Below, piece after piece: positions 27,191 to 36,895 of a stretch of 64,000 bases of DNA. Below the pieces are notes generated by a model. The model made no database searches. It had not been told where the DNA came from and saw nothing but the letters and a program-made list of their open reading frames with translations. Where the stretch lies: NCBI GenBank assembly GCA_905480335.1, contig CAJQPY010000003.1, positions 97,457 through 161,456 of the forward strand, read 5' to 3'. Within the stretch, counting starts at the first letter, position 1. Each line of letters opens with the position of its first letter. The position numbers and the translations under genes are program-made. This DNA is from an uncultured Ilumatobacter sp. (lineage in GTDB: Bacteria; Actinomycetota; Acidimicrobiia; Acidimicrobiales; Ilumatobacteraceae).

Positions 27191-28018
27191 TTGACGCACT
27201 CTCGCCCCGCCATTCGCGCCATGCTCAATGATCACGGCCTCGCACCGCGCCGCGACCTCGGCCAGAACTTCGTCACCGACCCGAACACAGTCCGCAGGAT
27301 CGCCGAGCTCGCACGCATCGGGCCCGGCGATCACGTGGTCGAGATCGGTGCTGGGTTGGGATCGCTCACGCTTGCGCTGGCTGAAACTGGGGCCGCAATC
27401 ACAGCGGTCGAAATCGACTGCGGCGTCGTCCCCGTCCTGTCGGCAGTCGTTAAGGAATCGAATGTGCACAACGTCGCCATCGTCCAGGCAGACGCGATGA
27501 CTACCGACTGGACGACCCTGATCGACCCGACAGTCGCGGGCGGCTGGACGCTCGTCGCCAATCTCCCGTACAACGTCGGCACGCCACTGGTCTGCGATGT
27601 CCTCGACGACGTTCCCCACGTCACCCGAGTCCTAGTCATGGTGCAGCGTGAGGTCGCGGAGCGCTTTGCGGCCGCTCCCGGCTCGAGTGCCTACGGGGCG
27701 ATCAGCGTCAAAGCCGCATACTGGGGGCGCGCCCGGATCGTCGGACACGTCCCCGCCGCAGTGTTTTTCCCAAAACCCAAGGTCGAGTCTGCGCTTGTCG
27801 AGATCATCCGACGAGATCCGCCCGACACCAACACGCCCGCACTGTTCGAACTCGTTAAGCAGGCCTTCAGCCAGCGCCGCAAGATGCTGCGCAAGTCTCT
27901 CTCAGGGATCGTGTCGCCCGAACAGTTCGAGGCCGCCGCAGTCGCACCGACGGCGCGACCCGAAGAACTCGACATCGACGCATGGGTTCGTTTGAGCAAC
28001 CTCGTCACAGGTCGCTGA
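27191..28018 (+). CDS. rsmA: 16S rRNA (adenine(1518)-N6/adenine(1519)-N6)-dimethyltransferase
   Basis: RRDLGQNFVTDPNTVRRIAELARIGPGDHVVEIGAGLGSLTLAL; NLPYNVGTPLV; FFPKPKVESALVEI. TTG start. Confidence 0.96.
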   Translation: MTHSRPAIRAMLNDHGLAPRRDLGQNFVTDPNTVRRIAELARIGPGDHVVEIGAGLGSLTLALAETGAAITAVEIDCGVVPVLSAVVKESNVHNVAIVQADAMTTDWTTLIDPTVAGGWTLVANLPYNVGTPLVCDVLDDVPHVTRVLVMVQREVAERFAAAPGSSAYGAISVKAAYWGRARIVGHVPAAVFFPKPKVESALVEIIRRDPPDTNTPALFELVKQAFSQRRKMLRKSLSGIVSPEQFEAAAVAPTARPEELDIDAWVRLSNLVTGR

Positions 28019-28023
28019 TCGCC

Positions 28024-28824
28024 GTGACGACACCATCGGACGGCTCCGCCAGCGTGTCATTGCGCGCCTGCGCGAAGCTCACTCGCTCATTGCAGGTGAC
28101 CGGCCGGCGCGACGACGGATACCACGTCATTGATGCCGAAATGGTCAGCATCGATCTCCACGACCGAATCACGATTACGCCCGGTCGAACCGGCATAAAC
28201 GTGACCGGCCCCTTCTCCGACGGGGTACCCGCCGACGGCTCCAACCTGGTCGCGCGAGCACTTGAACTCGCCGGTCGCCTCGCCCATGTCTCGATCGACA
28301 AGCGGATCCCCCACGGCGGCGGCCTCGGTGGCGGCTCGACAGACGCTGCAGCCGTTCTGCACTGGGCGGGGTTCGGCACCCACCCCCACGCGCTGGTCTC
28401 TGCATCGCTGCTCGGCGCCGACATCTCATTCTGTCTCGTGGGTGGACGGGCTCGCGTGAGCGGCATCGGCGAGATCGTCGAACCGCTTCCCCATATCGAC
28501 CGGGAAATCACGTTGGTAATTCCGCCGCTGTCCGTCGCGACACCCGCCGTGTACCGCGCCTGGGACGAAATGGGTGGACCGACCGGACGCGGGCCCAACG
28601 ACCTTGAGGTGGCCGCACTGACCGTAGAGCCTCGAATGCGATGGTGGCGCGACACGATCGCCGAGCGGATCGGCGAGGCGCCCATACTCGCCGGGAGCGG
28701 CGCAACGTGGTTCACCGAGCGAGCGTTCACCGGCTCTGAGCGCGACAACGCCCTCGGCGACTTGATCGACGAGGGCGCTCGAGTGGTTGTCACCTCGACG
28801 GCGGCAGCGCCGCTCGTAAGGTGA
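28024..28824 (+). CDS. ispE: 4-(cytidine 5'-diphospho)-2-C-methyl-D-erythritol kinase
   Basis: CAKLTRSLQVTGRRDDGYHVIDAEMVSIDLHD; KRIPHGGGLGGGSTDAAAVL; position after rsmA. Confidence 0.92.
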   Translation: MTTPSDGSASVSLRACAKLTRSLQVTGRRDDGYHVIDAEMVSIDLHDRITITPGRTGINVTGPFSDGVPADGSNLVARALELAGRLAHVSIDKRIPHGGGLGGGSTDAAAVLHWAGFGTHPHALVSASLLGADISFCLVGGRARVSGIGEIVEPLPHIDREITLVIPPLSVATPAVYRAWDEMGGPTGRGPNDLEVAALTVEPRMRWWRDTIAERIGEAPILAGSGATWFTERAFTGSERDNALGDLIDEGARVVVTSTAAAPLVR

Positions 28825-28839
28825 CGATTTTAATGCCTG

Positions 28840-28932
28840 CTATTTGCGACGCTGATGGCGCGTGCGGCGGAGCATCTTCTTGTGCTTCTTCTTGCGCATG
28901 CGCTTGCGACGCTTCTTAATCAGAGAACCCAT
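28840..28932 (-). CDS. 30S ribosomal protein bS22-like small basic protein (AURKAIP1/COX24 domain)
   Basis: Minus-strand translation MGSLIKKRRKRMRKKKHKKMLRRTRHQRRK* (30 aa) is characteristic of actinobacterial bS22. Confidence 0.9.
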   Translation of the reverse strand: MGSLIKKRRKRMRKKKHKKMLRRTRHQRRK

Positions 28933-28995
28933 AAGGCATGCAACACTATCGGGCGTGGCCAGTGGCGCAACGCGCCGCTACCGTTACCCCCTCCC

Positions 28996-29066
28996 TCCCG
29001 GGTCGTCTAACGGTAAGACAGCGGTTTTTGGTGCCGAGAATAGGGGTTCGATTCCTCTCCCGGGAA
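28996..29066 (+). tRNA. tRNA-Gln (anticodon TTG)
   Basis: TCCCGGGTCGTCTAACGGTAAGACAGCGGTTTTTGGTGCCGAGAATAGGGGTTCGATTCCTCTCCCGGGA: acceptor, D, anticodon and T arms all fold. Confidence 0.92.
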
Positions 29067-29272
29067 CGTTCGGTTCAGCGGCTGCCAGCGGTACGCCGGT
29101 AGCAAGCTGAGCCAGACAGAGGGCACGACCACGACCCTCACGGCGGTGATCAACGACGGTGGACACAGCGCCAAGGCCGGGCCGACCCTCGCCTCTCACC
29201 CCTCGCCAGCATGACTCCGACTGGGGCCTCACAGCCGGGCTCGCCCTCTTGCCACGCCAGTAGGCTCGCCCT

Positions 29273-30358
29273 ATGAGCGTTTCGGCGATCGTCCTGGCAG
29301 CTGGTGAGGGGACGCGGATGCGGTCAAGCCGGCCTAAACCACTGCACATGATTTGCGGCCGGGCAATGGTCCTGCATGTGATCCACGCGCTCGAGAAGCT
29401 GGCCCCGGAGCGTGCGGCCATCGTGGTGGGCCACGGCGCCGAACAGGTCACGAAGAAGGTCCAATCGATGGCCCCCACGTGGGCCAATGTCGCCTTCGTC
29501 GAGCAACTCGAGCAGAACGGCACCGGTGACGCCGCCTCGATCGGCATGACCGCCTTCGACGGTGACGACTACGACGACGAGTCGACCATTCTCATCCTCC
29601 CCGGCGACACCCCACTACTCCAAGCCAACACGCTCGATGAACTCGTCGCCACCCATGTCGCCAACGGCAACGCCGCCACACTCCTCACCTCCATCATGGA
29701 CGACCCCACTGGGTACGGGCGCGTCGTGCGCAGTCGTGACGGCCAGGTCCAGCGGATCGTCGAGCAGCGCGACGCATCGCCCGAAGAACTCGACATGAGC
29801 GAAGTCTGCACATCGATATACGCATTCCGGCGGGATCTACTCGGACCGGCACTACGCACGCTCACGACCGACAACGCACAGGGCGAGTATTATCTGACGG
29901 ACGTCATCGCCGCTCTCGCAGAAATGGGGCACCGAGTCGGCTGCGTTCAGGCTCCTGCCCCCGAGACGCAGGGCGTGAACGACCGTTGGCAGCTCGCTCT
30001 CGCCGAGCGCGAGCTTCGAGCGCGCACGAACCGAAAGTGGCTCCTCAACGGTGTGACCATGCTCGATCCCCGCCAGACCTTCATCGACGTGAACGTCACA
30101 ATCGGCCGCGACGTCACGATTTATCCCGGCACCATCCTTCAAGGCGCGACCACAGTCGGTGATGGCTGCGAGATAGGCCCCGGTGCCCAGTTAGTCGATT
30201 GTGCCGTCGGCGCCGGCGCAAAGATCGTTCACGCCGTGGGTCATGACGCCGAGGTCGGCACCGATGCCGTCGTTGGCCCCTACGCCCACTTACCTGCAGG
30301 ATCGTCAGTCACTTCGGAAAGCGTCACCGGCGCGTTCTACACTTCGCCCGTCGACTGA
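29273..30358 (+). CDS. glmU: UDP-N-acetylglucosamine pyrophosphorylase, GlmU-like with truncated left-handed beta-helix domain
   Basis: AIVLAAGEGTRMRSSRPKPLHMICGRAMVLHVI; VEQLEQNGTGDAA; LPGDTPLLQ; LNGVTMLDPRQTFIDVNVTIGRDVTIYPGTILQGATTVGDGCEIGPGAQL. Ends after 361 aa. Confidence 0.9.
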   Translation: MSVSAIVLAAGEGTRMRSSRPKPLHMICGRAMVLHVIHALEKLAPERAAIVVGHGAEQVTKKVQSMAPTWANVAFVEQLEQNGTGDAASIGMTAFDGDDYDDESTILILPGDTPLLQANTLDELVATHVANGNAATLLTSIMDDPTGYGRVVRSRDGQVQRIVEQRDASPEELDMSEVCTSIYAFRRDLLGPALRTLTTDNAQGEYYLTDVIAALAEMGHRVGCVQAPAPETQGVNDRWQLALAERELRARTNRKWLLNGVTMLDPRQTFIDVNVTIGRDVTIYPGTILQGATTVGDGCEIGPGAQLVDCAVGAGAKIVHAVGHDAEVGTDAVVGPYAHLPAGSSVTSESVTGAFYTSPVD

Positions 30359-30404
30359 CGTCGAACGACGCCAGTCGATTCGGGCTCGAGAGGATCACGC
30401 CATC

Positions 30405-31391
30405 ATGGAAAAGGTCACCACCAAGCGACTCGCGCTCTACACCGGGCGCACACATCCCGCGCTCGCACAGGAGGTGGCCACCCACCTGAACATCGAGTTG
30501 GGCAATGCCAACCTGGTCGAGTTTGCCAACGGCGAGGTCCGCTGCAGTTTCAACGAGTCCGTACGCGGCACCGACGTGTTCGTTATGCAGACGCATTTCG
30601 GCATCGACGGGCGGTCCGTGAACGACTCGATCATGGAACACTTGATTATGATCGACGCCGCCTCACGCGCCTCCGCCAAGCGCATCACTGCAGTCTGTCC
30701 GTTCTACGGCTACGCCCGCCAGGACCGCAAAGCCGCAGGGCGTGAGCCGATCACCGCACGTCTTATCGCCGATATGTTCAAAGAGGCAGGGGCAAAGCGG
30801 ATGATCTCGATCGACCTGCACTCCGGTCAGATCCAAGGCTTCTTCGATGGACCGGTCGATCACCTCACCGCTATGCCGGTGCTCGAACAGTACGTGCGTG
30901 ACAACGCCGAATCCCCGGTGATCGTTTCGCCCGACGCCGGACGGATCAAGGTCGCCGAGCGGATGGCACAGCATCTCGGCCCCGACGCTGATCTCGCCTT
31001 CATTTACAAGCGCCGTCCGAAGGGCACGACCAACGTGGCCGAGGCCGCCGAGGTCATGGGCGACGTCGCCGGTCGCACCTGTGTCCTAACCGACGACATG
31101 ATCGACACCGGCGGCACGATCGTGGCGGCCGCTGAACTTTTACGGAAGCGTGGCGCGAAAGAAGTCTGGGCAATGGCGACGCATGGCCTCCTGTCGGGAC
31201 CTGCTGTCGATCGCATGAAAAACGCACCAATTGAACGGCTCGTGTTAACCAATTCGTTGCCGCTCCCGGCGGAGAAACAACTCGCAAACGTCGAGATTCT
31301 CTCGGTTGCGCCGTTGATCGCTGAGGCACTCGGCGCCGTCTTCGACGACACAAGCGTGAGCGATATTTTCGACGGCGAGAACCTCGCCTGA
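30405..31391 (+). CDS. prs: ribose-phosphate pyrophosphokinase
   Basis: LALYTGRTHPALAQEVATHLNIELGNANLVEFANGEVRCSFNESVRGTDVFVMQ; RMISIDLHSGQIQGFFDGPVDHLTA; CVLTDDMIDTGGTIVAAAELL. Confidence 0.97.
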   Translation: MEKVTTKRLALYTGRTHPALAQEVATHLNIELGNANLVEFANGEVRCSFNESVRGTDVFVMQTHFGIDGRSVNDSIMEHLIMIDAASRASAKRITAVCPFYGYARQDRKAAGREPITARLIADMFKEAGAKRMISIDLHSGQIQGFFDGPVDHLTAMPVLEQYVRDNAESPVIVSPDAGRIKVAERMAQHLGPDADLAFIYKRRPKGTTNVAEAAEVMGDVAGRTCVLTDDMIDTGGTIVAAAELLRKRGAKEVWAMATHGLLSGPAVDRMKNAPIERLVLTNSLPLPAEKQLANVEILSVAPLIAEALGAVFDDTSVSDIFDGENLA

Positions 31392-31437
31392 ACAGGACAC
31401 CCTCGGCCCAGTCACCCCTTGCTTTCGGCCCTGCAAG

Positions 31438-31555
31438 CCAGGCGCCCATGGGCCTATCCGGCCTCCATTCGAACCCGCTGCGTCCGAAAGTTCGCGTGGA
31501 TGCGGACGCCCGGAGGCCTGGTGCGTCCGAATTCGACCGGCACGATCCGTCCGAA
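31438..31555 (+). other. structured intergenic region: nested hairpin plus three CGTCCGAA repeats upstream of rplY
   Basis: GGCCTCC(31460-31466)/GGAGGCC(31512-31518) encloses GCGTCCG(31480-31486)/CGGACGC(31503-31509). CCAGGC(31438-31443) could alternatively pair with GCCTGG(31516-31521). CGTCCGAA at 31481, 31524 and 31548. Confidence 0.5.
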
Positions 31556-31774
31556 TTTTCAGGTGTGTTGTCACGCCAGGGTAAAAACCAATCAAATCAC
31601 GACGCACAGCGACGCTATGCGCCCGAACTTGCAGGAGTGAGACCTGAGGTAGGTGCGACGGTTGAGGTCTGGGGCGGTGCCGATAGCTTTACGTGCTGCT
31701 GTATTTCGACCGGCGGCACTTGGCATTGATCTGATTCGCCAGGCACCCGTCGCACACGTTTGGACACCAACATC

Positions 31775-32449
31775 ATGACCGAGACCATTCTCAACGCAAC
31801 CACCGGCCGGGCCAAGGGAAGCTCCTCCTCACGGCGCCTTCGGAGCGAAGGTCGTATTCCCGCCGTTGTATATGGCCAGGGCATGGAGCCACTGAGCATT
31901 TCCGTCGACCGTCGCGAGTTGCGCATCGCCGTGTCCGGGAGCGCTGGGCTCAACACAATTCTCGACCTCACGATCAATGGCGAGATGTACCCGTCGATCA
32001 TCAAAGATGCCCAGCGCCACCCGGTGCGCCTGAACATTGAGCACCTCGACTTCATCCAAGTCGACCTCAACGCTCAGATCATCGTCAACGTGCCGATCAA
32101 CTTGACCGGCGAAGCTAAGGAAGTCAACGACAACAACGGCTTGATCGATCAGATCATGACTGAAGTCGAGGTCTCCACCACGCCGCGAAACATTCCCGAC
32201 GAGATCATCTTTGACGTGTCGGAAATGGACATGGACTCAACGATCACCGTCGCCGACCTTGCGATTCCCGCCGGCGTCACCGCCACATCCGACCCGGAGT
32301 CGGCCGTCATCACCGTATCGATCATGCGCACCCCCGTGCTCGACGAGGAAGCCGCCTTGGCCGAAGCCGCCGCCGCTGAGGGCGAGGGTGAGGGCGAGGG
32401 CGAGGGCGACGGTGGCGACGCCGCTGCCGCAGACGACTCAGGCGAGTGA
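31775..32449 (+). CDS. rplY: 50S ribosomal protein L25 / general stress protein Ctc
   Basis: SRRLRSEGRIPAVVYGQGMEPLSISVDRRELR...LNIEHLDFIQVDLNAQIIVNVPINLTGEA; acidic GE-repeat C-terminus. Confidence 0.94.
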   Translation: MTETILNATTGRAKGSSSSRRLRSEGRIPAVVYGQGMEPLSISVDRRELRIAVSGSAGLNTILDLTINGEMYPSIIKDAQRHPVRLNIEHLDFIQVDLNAQIIVNVPINLTGEAKEVNDNNGLIDQIMTEVEVSTTPRNIPDEIIFDVSEMDMDSTITVADLAIPAGVTATSDPESAVITVSIMRTPVLDEEAALAEAAAAEGEGEGEGEGDGGDAAAADDSGE

Positions 32450-32466
32450 ATCAAGCCAACGAATCC

Positions 32467-32507
32467 GCACGATCCGGCGCGTTGAGCGCGCCGGATCGTG
32501 CCGTTTT
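32467..32507 (+). terminator. rho-independent terminator downstream of rplY
   Basis: GCACGATCCGGCGC(32467-32480)/GCGCCGGATCGTGC(32488-32501) perfect 14-bp stem followed by CGTTTT. Confidence 0.88.
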
Positions 32508-32525
32508 CAACCCCGCTCCTCGCTG

Positions 32526-33149
32526 ATGGCGATATTCGGGCGCAATGGCAAGGGAGCACCCTTCGACTGGTTGATCATCGGGCTCGGAAATCCGGGCGAG
32601 AAATACGCCAACACCCGACACAACGTAGGCGAGGACGCGCTCCGCCTCCTCGCCGCACGGCGCGCCGTCAGCCTTAAGGGCGGCCGAGACAATGCACTGC
32701 TGGCCGAGACGCGCTTTGTTGGCCCCGACGGCGCCAACGAACGAACGGCGCTGGCGTTCCCGATCACCTACATGAACGAGTCGGGGCGCGCGGTCGGGGC
32801 ACTCGTGCGACGATTTCGCATAGAGTCACCCGAACAAATCATCGTGATTCATGACGAACTCGACCTCCCGCCAGGTGAGACGAAAGTCAAGGTCGGCGGC
32901 GGACTAGCCGGACACAATGGACTCCGCTCGATCACACAGCACCTTAAGACACAGGACTACCTCCGAATCCGGATCGGAGTCGGCAAGCCCGATAGCGCAC
33001 ACGTTGGCAAAGTTCATGTCTTGGCGAAGATCCCGAAACGTCAGCGCGAGGTCCTCGACAAGGCGATTGGCGAAGCAGCCGATGCCGCCGAGATGATCAT
33101 CGCGGATGGCGTCAATGCCGCTATGCAACGCTACAACTCCAAGCGTTGA
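32526..33149 (+). CDS. pth: peptidyl-tRNA hydrolase
   Basis: LIIGLGNPGEKYANTRHNVGEDALRLL; PITYMNESGRAVGAL; IVIHDELDLPPGETKVKVGGGLAGHNGLRSITQHL. Confidence 0.96.
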   Translation: MAIFGRNGKGAPFDWLIIGLGNPGEKYANTRHNVGEDALRLLAARRAVSLKGGRDNALLAETRFVGPDGANERTALAFPITYMNESGRAVGALVRRFRIESPEQIIVIHDELDLPPGETKVKVGGGLAGHNGLRSITQHLKTQDYLRIRIGVGKPDSAHVGKVHVLAKIPKRQREVLDKAIGEAADAAEMIIADGVNAAMQRYNSKR

Positions 33150-33301
33150 TCTCTGAACGCCCCTCGGGTGCCGGGCCAACTCCGATGTTCGTTGGGGCCG
33201 ACATCACGGAAGACAATCGGTACCGTGGTGACGGTCGAACACAGCGAGAACAGCGCCGGGCACGGGTGTCAGATTGGAGCCAGCGACGGTTCAATGGCGG
33301 G

Positions 33302-36300
33302 GTGACCGACCTGCGCCACGAGCAACTTCGATCGGCCACACAACTCGGCGGCCCCCCTGCCGCTGTCGATGAGGACCTGGACACCCCGAGCGGCGCACCC
33401 CTGCGTTCGCTTGCACCTCTTCTTCGCAACGAACCCGGACTGACCCGAGCATTCGGTGAACCCGACGCCCGCCTAGCCGTCGTCGAGGTTGCACGACCGA
33501 TCTCGATCGCCGCACTCGCCACGCTCTCGAATCGCCGACCGCTGCTCGTCGCCTGCCCAACCGGCACAATGGCGCGGCAACTCCACGGCGATCTCAGCCA
33601 GTTCCTCGACGAAGAAGAACTCGCACTTTTCCCCGGGTGGGAAACGCTCCCCTTTGAACGCGTCAGCCCCAACGTAGAGACGATGGGGCAGCGCCTCGAC
33701 GTGTTGTGGCGCCTCCGGGATACCGCCCGGGTGCCGAAAGTGATCGTTGCGGGCGTACGCGGCCTGCTGCAAAAGCTTGGCCCAGGAGCCCTCGACATCG
33801 AACCGGTGGTTGTGCGCCCCGGCGGCAACGTAGACCCTGACCACCTCGCTGAGACCCTCGTGGGTTTCGGGTACCGTCGCGAAGAAGTCGTCGAACACCG
33901 CGGCGAATTTGCCCGACGCGGGGCGATCGTCGATGTGTATCCGGCCCGCGCGGACGCCCCAATCCGCATCGACTTGTGGGGCGACGAGGTTGACCGACTC
34001 ACAAGGTTCAGCGTCAACGATCAACGCTCGACGGTCGACCTGGCCGAGGCGCGTATCTTTCCCGCCCGTGAACTCACCCCCACACCCGTAGTGCGTGAAC
34101 AGGCTGCTGAGCTCATCGCTACCGAGCCATGGGGCCGCGAACAGTGGGAGCGCCTCGCCGAAGGAAACCACTTCGATGGCATGGAGTCCTGGCTGCCGTG
34201 GCTCGTCGGCGACAGCCATGGCGACGGTGCTGCACTCATCACCGACGTCCTGCCCGAAGATGCCAAGATCGTTCTCATTGAGCCGCGTCGGATGCGCGAC
34301 CGCGCAACGGACCTGATCGCCGAGGAGGACGACCTCGCCCGCACACTCGCCTCCACCTGGGCTCGCGACCCCGACAAGACGTTCCCCCGACTACACGCGG
34401 AACCCGACGTCCTCTTGAGCGCCGCCGGCTCGTTCTGGTCGATTGACTCCACGCCCGACTCACCCGACACCCCATTCGTCGAGGCGATGGGGTGGGGGCC
34501 AGTGGTCGGTGACGGCTCCGGCCTGACCGATCGACTCCAGCAGCTCCTCACCGAGGGATACCGCGTCGTCGTCGCTGCCGACGGCGACGGCTCCGCCCGA
34601 CGCCTCAAGTCGCTACTCCTCGACCAAGGCCTTGATTTCGTTCTCGTTTCGGGCCACCTTGACGAACTGCCGCCAGGTGGGTCGATCGTGGTCGCGCCGC
34701 TCTACCGCGGCGTCACTCTCCCGAATGCCAAAGTGGCAATCGTCGCCGAGTCTGACCTAACCGGACGCCGACGCGCCCACCGGCGGGCGCGCGCTCGCAA
34801 GCGCGGCGAGACCACAAGCACCTTCGAGGATCTCAGCACCGGCAACTACGTCGTTCACCATCAGCACGGCGTCGGACAGTACGAAGGGATGGTCAAGCGC
34901 TCGATCGGCGGCGTTGAACGGGACTACCTACTCGTCGCTTACCGAGGTGGTGACAAGCTTTATATCCCTTCCGACCAGATTGACTCCATCCGCCAATACG
35001 TCGGCGGCGAGGCCCCCAAGCTGCACAAGCTCGGCGGCTCCGACTTCGCGAACACCAAAAGCCGAGTCAAGTCCGAGGTTCGCCAAGTCGCCCAGGAACT
35101 CGTGTTGCTCTACCAACAACGCGTCACCGCAGAGGGCCACCAGTTCGGACAGGACACCCCGTGGCAGGCGGAAATGGAAGACACATTTCCGTTCGTTGAG
35201 ACTCCCGACCAGCACACGGCCATCCTTGAGATCAAGTCCGACATGGAACGCAAGTTCCCGATGGACCGTCTGGTTTGCGGCGACGTTGGCTTCGGCAAAA
35301 CCGAAATCGCCATCCGAGCTGCGTTCAAGGCGATTCAAGACGGCAAACAAGTCGCAGTCCTCACACCCACGACACTCCTGGCAACGCAGCACGGAAATAC
35401 GTTCGCCGACCGATTCGCCGGCTATCCAATCCGGGTTGAAGTGCTGTCGCGGTTCCTCACCGCAACACAAGCCAAGCAGGTCATCGCGGGGGTTAAATCG
35501 GGCGAAATCGACTGCGTCATCGGGACCCACCGACTCCTTGCCGCCGACATCAACTTCAAGGACATCGGCCTCCTCGTGGTCGACGAGGAGCAGCGATTCG
35601 GCGTACAACACAAAGAGAAGATGAAGCGAATAAAAACGAACGTTGACGTCCTCACGCTCTCCGCAACACCGATCCCACGAACCCTTGAGATGAGCCTCGT
35701 CGGCATCCGCGACCTGTCGCTGCTCCAGACCCCACCGGCCGAACGCCAACCGATCCTGACCTATGTCGGGGAGTACGACGAGCGAGTTGCGGTCGAAGCA
35801 ATCCGTCGCGAACTCCTCCGCGAAGGGCAGGTCTTCTGGGTCCACAACCGCGTCCGCTCGATCGACACCAGCGCCCAGCGGCTGCGCCAACTCGTCCCCG
35901 AGGCACGCATTGCGATCGCCCACGGACAGATGGACGAGGGCTCGCTTGAGCAAGTCGTCCAAGATTTCTGGGATGGGAAGTTCGACGTGCTGGTCTGCAC
36001 GACGATCATCGAGTCCGGCATCGACATGCCCGCCGTGAACACAATGGTTGTCGAGCGCGCAGACCTGCTCGGGCTCGGCCAAATGCACCAGATCCGCGGC
36101 CGCGTCGGCCGATCCGGCCAGCGCGCCTACGCCTACCTGTTCCATCCCCAGGACAAGACGCTGACCGACGAGGCCTACGAGCGGCTCCGCACCATCGGCG
36201 AATCCACCGAACTCGGATCGGGCTTTAAGATCGCAATGCGCGACCTAGAGATCCGCGGAGCGGGGAGCCTGCTCGGCGAGTCACAATCCGGCCACATCGC

Positions 36301-36817
36301 TGCGGTGGGGTACGACCTCTACTGCCAGATGGTGACCGAGGCTGTCAGCGAGATGAAGGGCGAACCGCCCGCCAACCAGCCCACCGAGATCAAGCTTGAC
36401 GTACCGACCGATTCCTTTCTCCCCAGCGACTACGTCGAGAAAGAAGAGCTGCGACTCGAGGCGTACCGCCGATTGGCAGACGTCACGACCGATGCCCAGG
36501 TCGATGACATCCGGGCCGAATGGGAAGACCGCTACGGTCCACTGCCCGCCCCCGCCGAGTCCCTGCTGCAGGTCGGCTACCTTCGCGCTGAATGCCACCG
36601 AATCGGCATCCAGGACCTGCAAATCACCTCGAGCGATGCCCGGATTAGGCCGATCGATCTTGCGATCAGCGCAACGATCCGGCTCCGACGGCTTGCCAAA
36701 GGAGCCAAGTACAAAGAGGACCTCCTCCAACTCGTTGTCCCGCTCCCGAGTCGCAAGGATCCCTCCACCTACCTCGTGCAGTTCCTGCGCGACCTCGTTC
36801 CAGCTGACACCGTCTGA
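33302..36817 (+). CDS. mfd: transcription-repair coupling factor
   Basis: DRLVCGDVGFGKTEIAIRAAFKA, VVDEEQRFGVQHKEKMK, LTLSATPIPRTLEMSL, GLGQMHQIRGRVGRSGQRAYAYL. The ORF is open from 33146; start placed at GTG 33302 is uncertain. Confidence 0.96.
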   Translation: MTDLRHEQLRSATQLGGPPAAVDEDLDTPSGAPLRSLAPLLRNEPGLTRAFGEPDARLAVVEVARPISIAALATLSNRRPLLVACPTGTMARQLHGDLSQFLDEEELALFPGWETLPFERVSPNVETMGQRLDVLWRLRDTARVPKVIVAGVRGLLQKLGPGALDIEPVVVRPGGNVDPDHLAETLVGFGYRREEVVEHRGEFARRGAIVDVYPARADAPIRIDLWGDEVDRLTRFSVNDQRSTVDLAEARIFPARELTPTPVVREQAAELIATEPWGREQWERLAEGNHFDGMESWLPWLVGDSHGDGAALITDVLPEDAKIVLIEPRRMRDRATDLIAEEDDLARTLASTWARDPDKTFPRLHAEPDVLLSAAGSFWSIDSTPDSPDTPFVEAMGWGPVVGDGSGLTDRLQQLLTEGYRVVVAADGDGSARRLKSLLLDQGLDFVLVSGHLDELPPGGSIVVAPLYRGVTLPNAKVAIVAESDLTGRRRAHRRARARKRGETTSTFEDLSTGNYVVHHQHGVGQYEGMVKRSIGGVERDYLLVAYRGGDKLYIPSDQIDSIRQYVGGEAPKLHKLGGSDFANTKSRVKSEVRQVAQELVLLYQQRVTAEGHQFGQDTPWQAEMEDTFPFVETPDQHTAILEIKSDMERKFPMDRLVCGDVGFGKTEIAIRAAFKAIQDGKQVAVLTPTTLLATQHGNTFADRFAGYPIRVEVLSRFLTATQAKQVIAGVKSGEIDCVIGTHRLLAADINFKDIGLLVVDEEQRFGVQHKEKMKRIKTNVDVLTLSATPIPRTLEMSLVGIRDLSLLQTPPAERQPILTYVGEYDERVAVEAIRRELLREGQVFWVHNRVRSIDTSAQRLRQLVPEARIAIAHGQMDEGSLEQVVQDFWDGKFDVLVCTTIIESGIDMPAVNTMVVERADLLGLGQMHQIRGRVGRSGQRAYAYLFHPQDKTLTDEAYERLRTIGESTELGSGFKIAMRDLEIRGAGSLLGESQSGHIAAVGYDLYCQMVTEAVSEMKGEPPANQPTEIKLDVPTDSFLPSDYVEKEELRLEAYRRLADVTTDAQVDDIRAEWEDRYGPLPAPAESLLQVGYLRAECHRIGIQDLQITSSDARIRPIDLAISATIRLRRLAKGAKYKEDLLQLVVPLPSRKDPSTYLVQFLRDLVPADTV

Positions 36818-36895
36818 GCTGCTGACCTCCGGCCCGCCAACGAGAACTCCGTCCTTGGCAGCCACGGTGCCATCGTGGCGCCCCAGTGACACCGC

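Noticed and set aside
32375-32425. GAGGGC tandem repeat
   Set aside because: Encodes the acidic Glu-Gly tail of L25/Ctc, which is common for this protein in actinobacteria.
34928-36145. 405-aa minus-strand ORF opposite mfd
   Set aside because: Antisense shadow of a strongly coding high-GC gene. The translation has no family features, while the plus strand is clearly Mfd.
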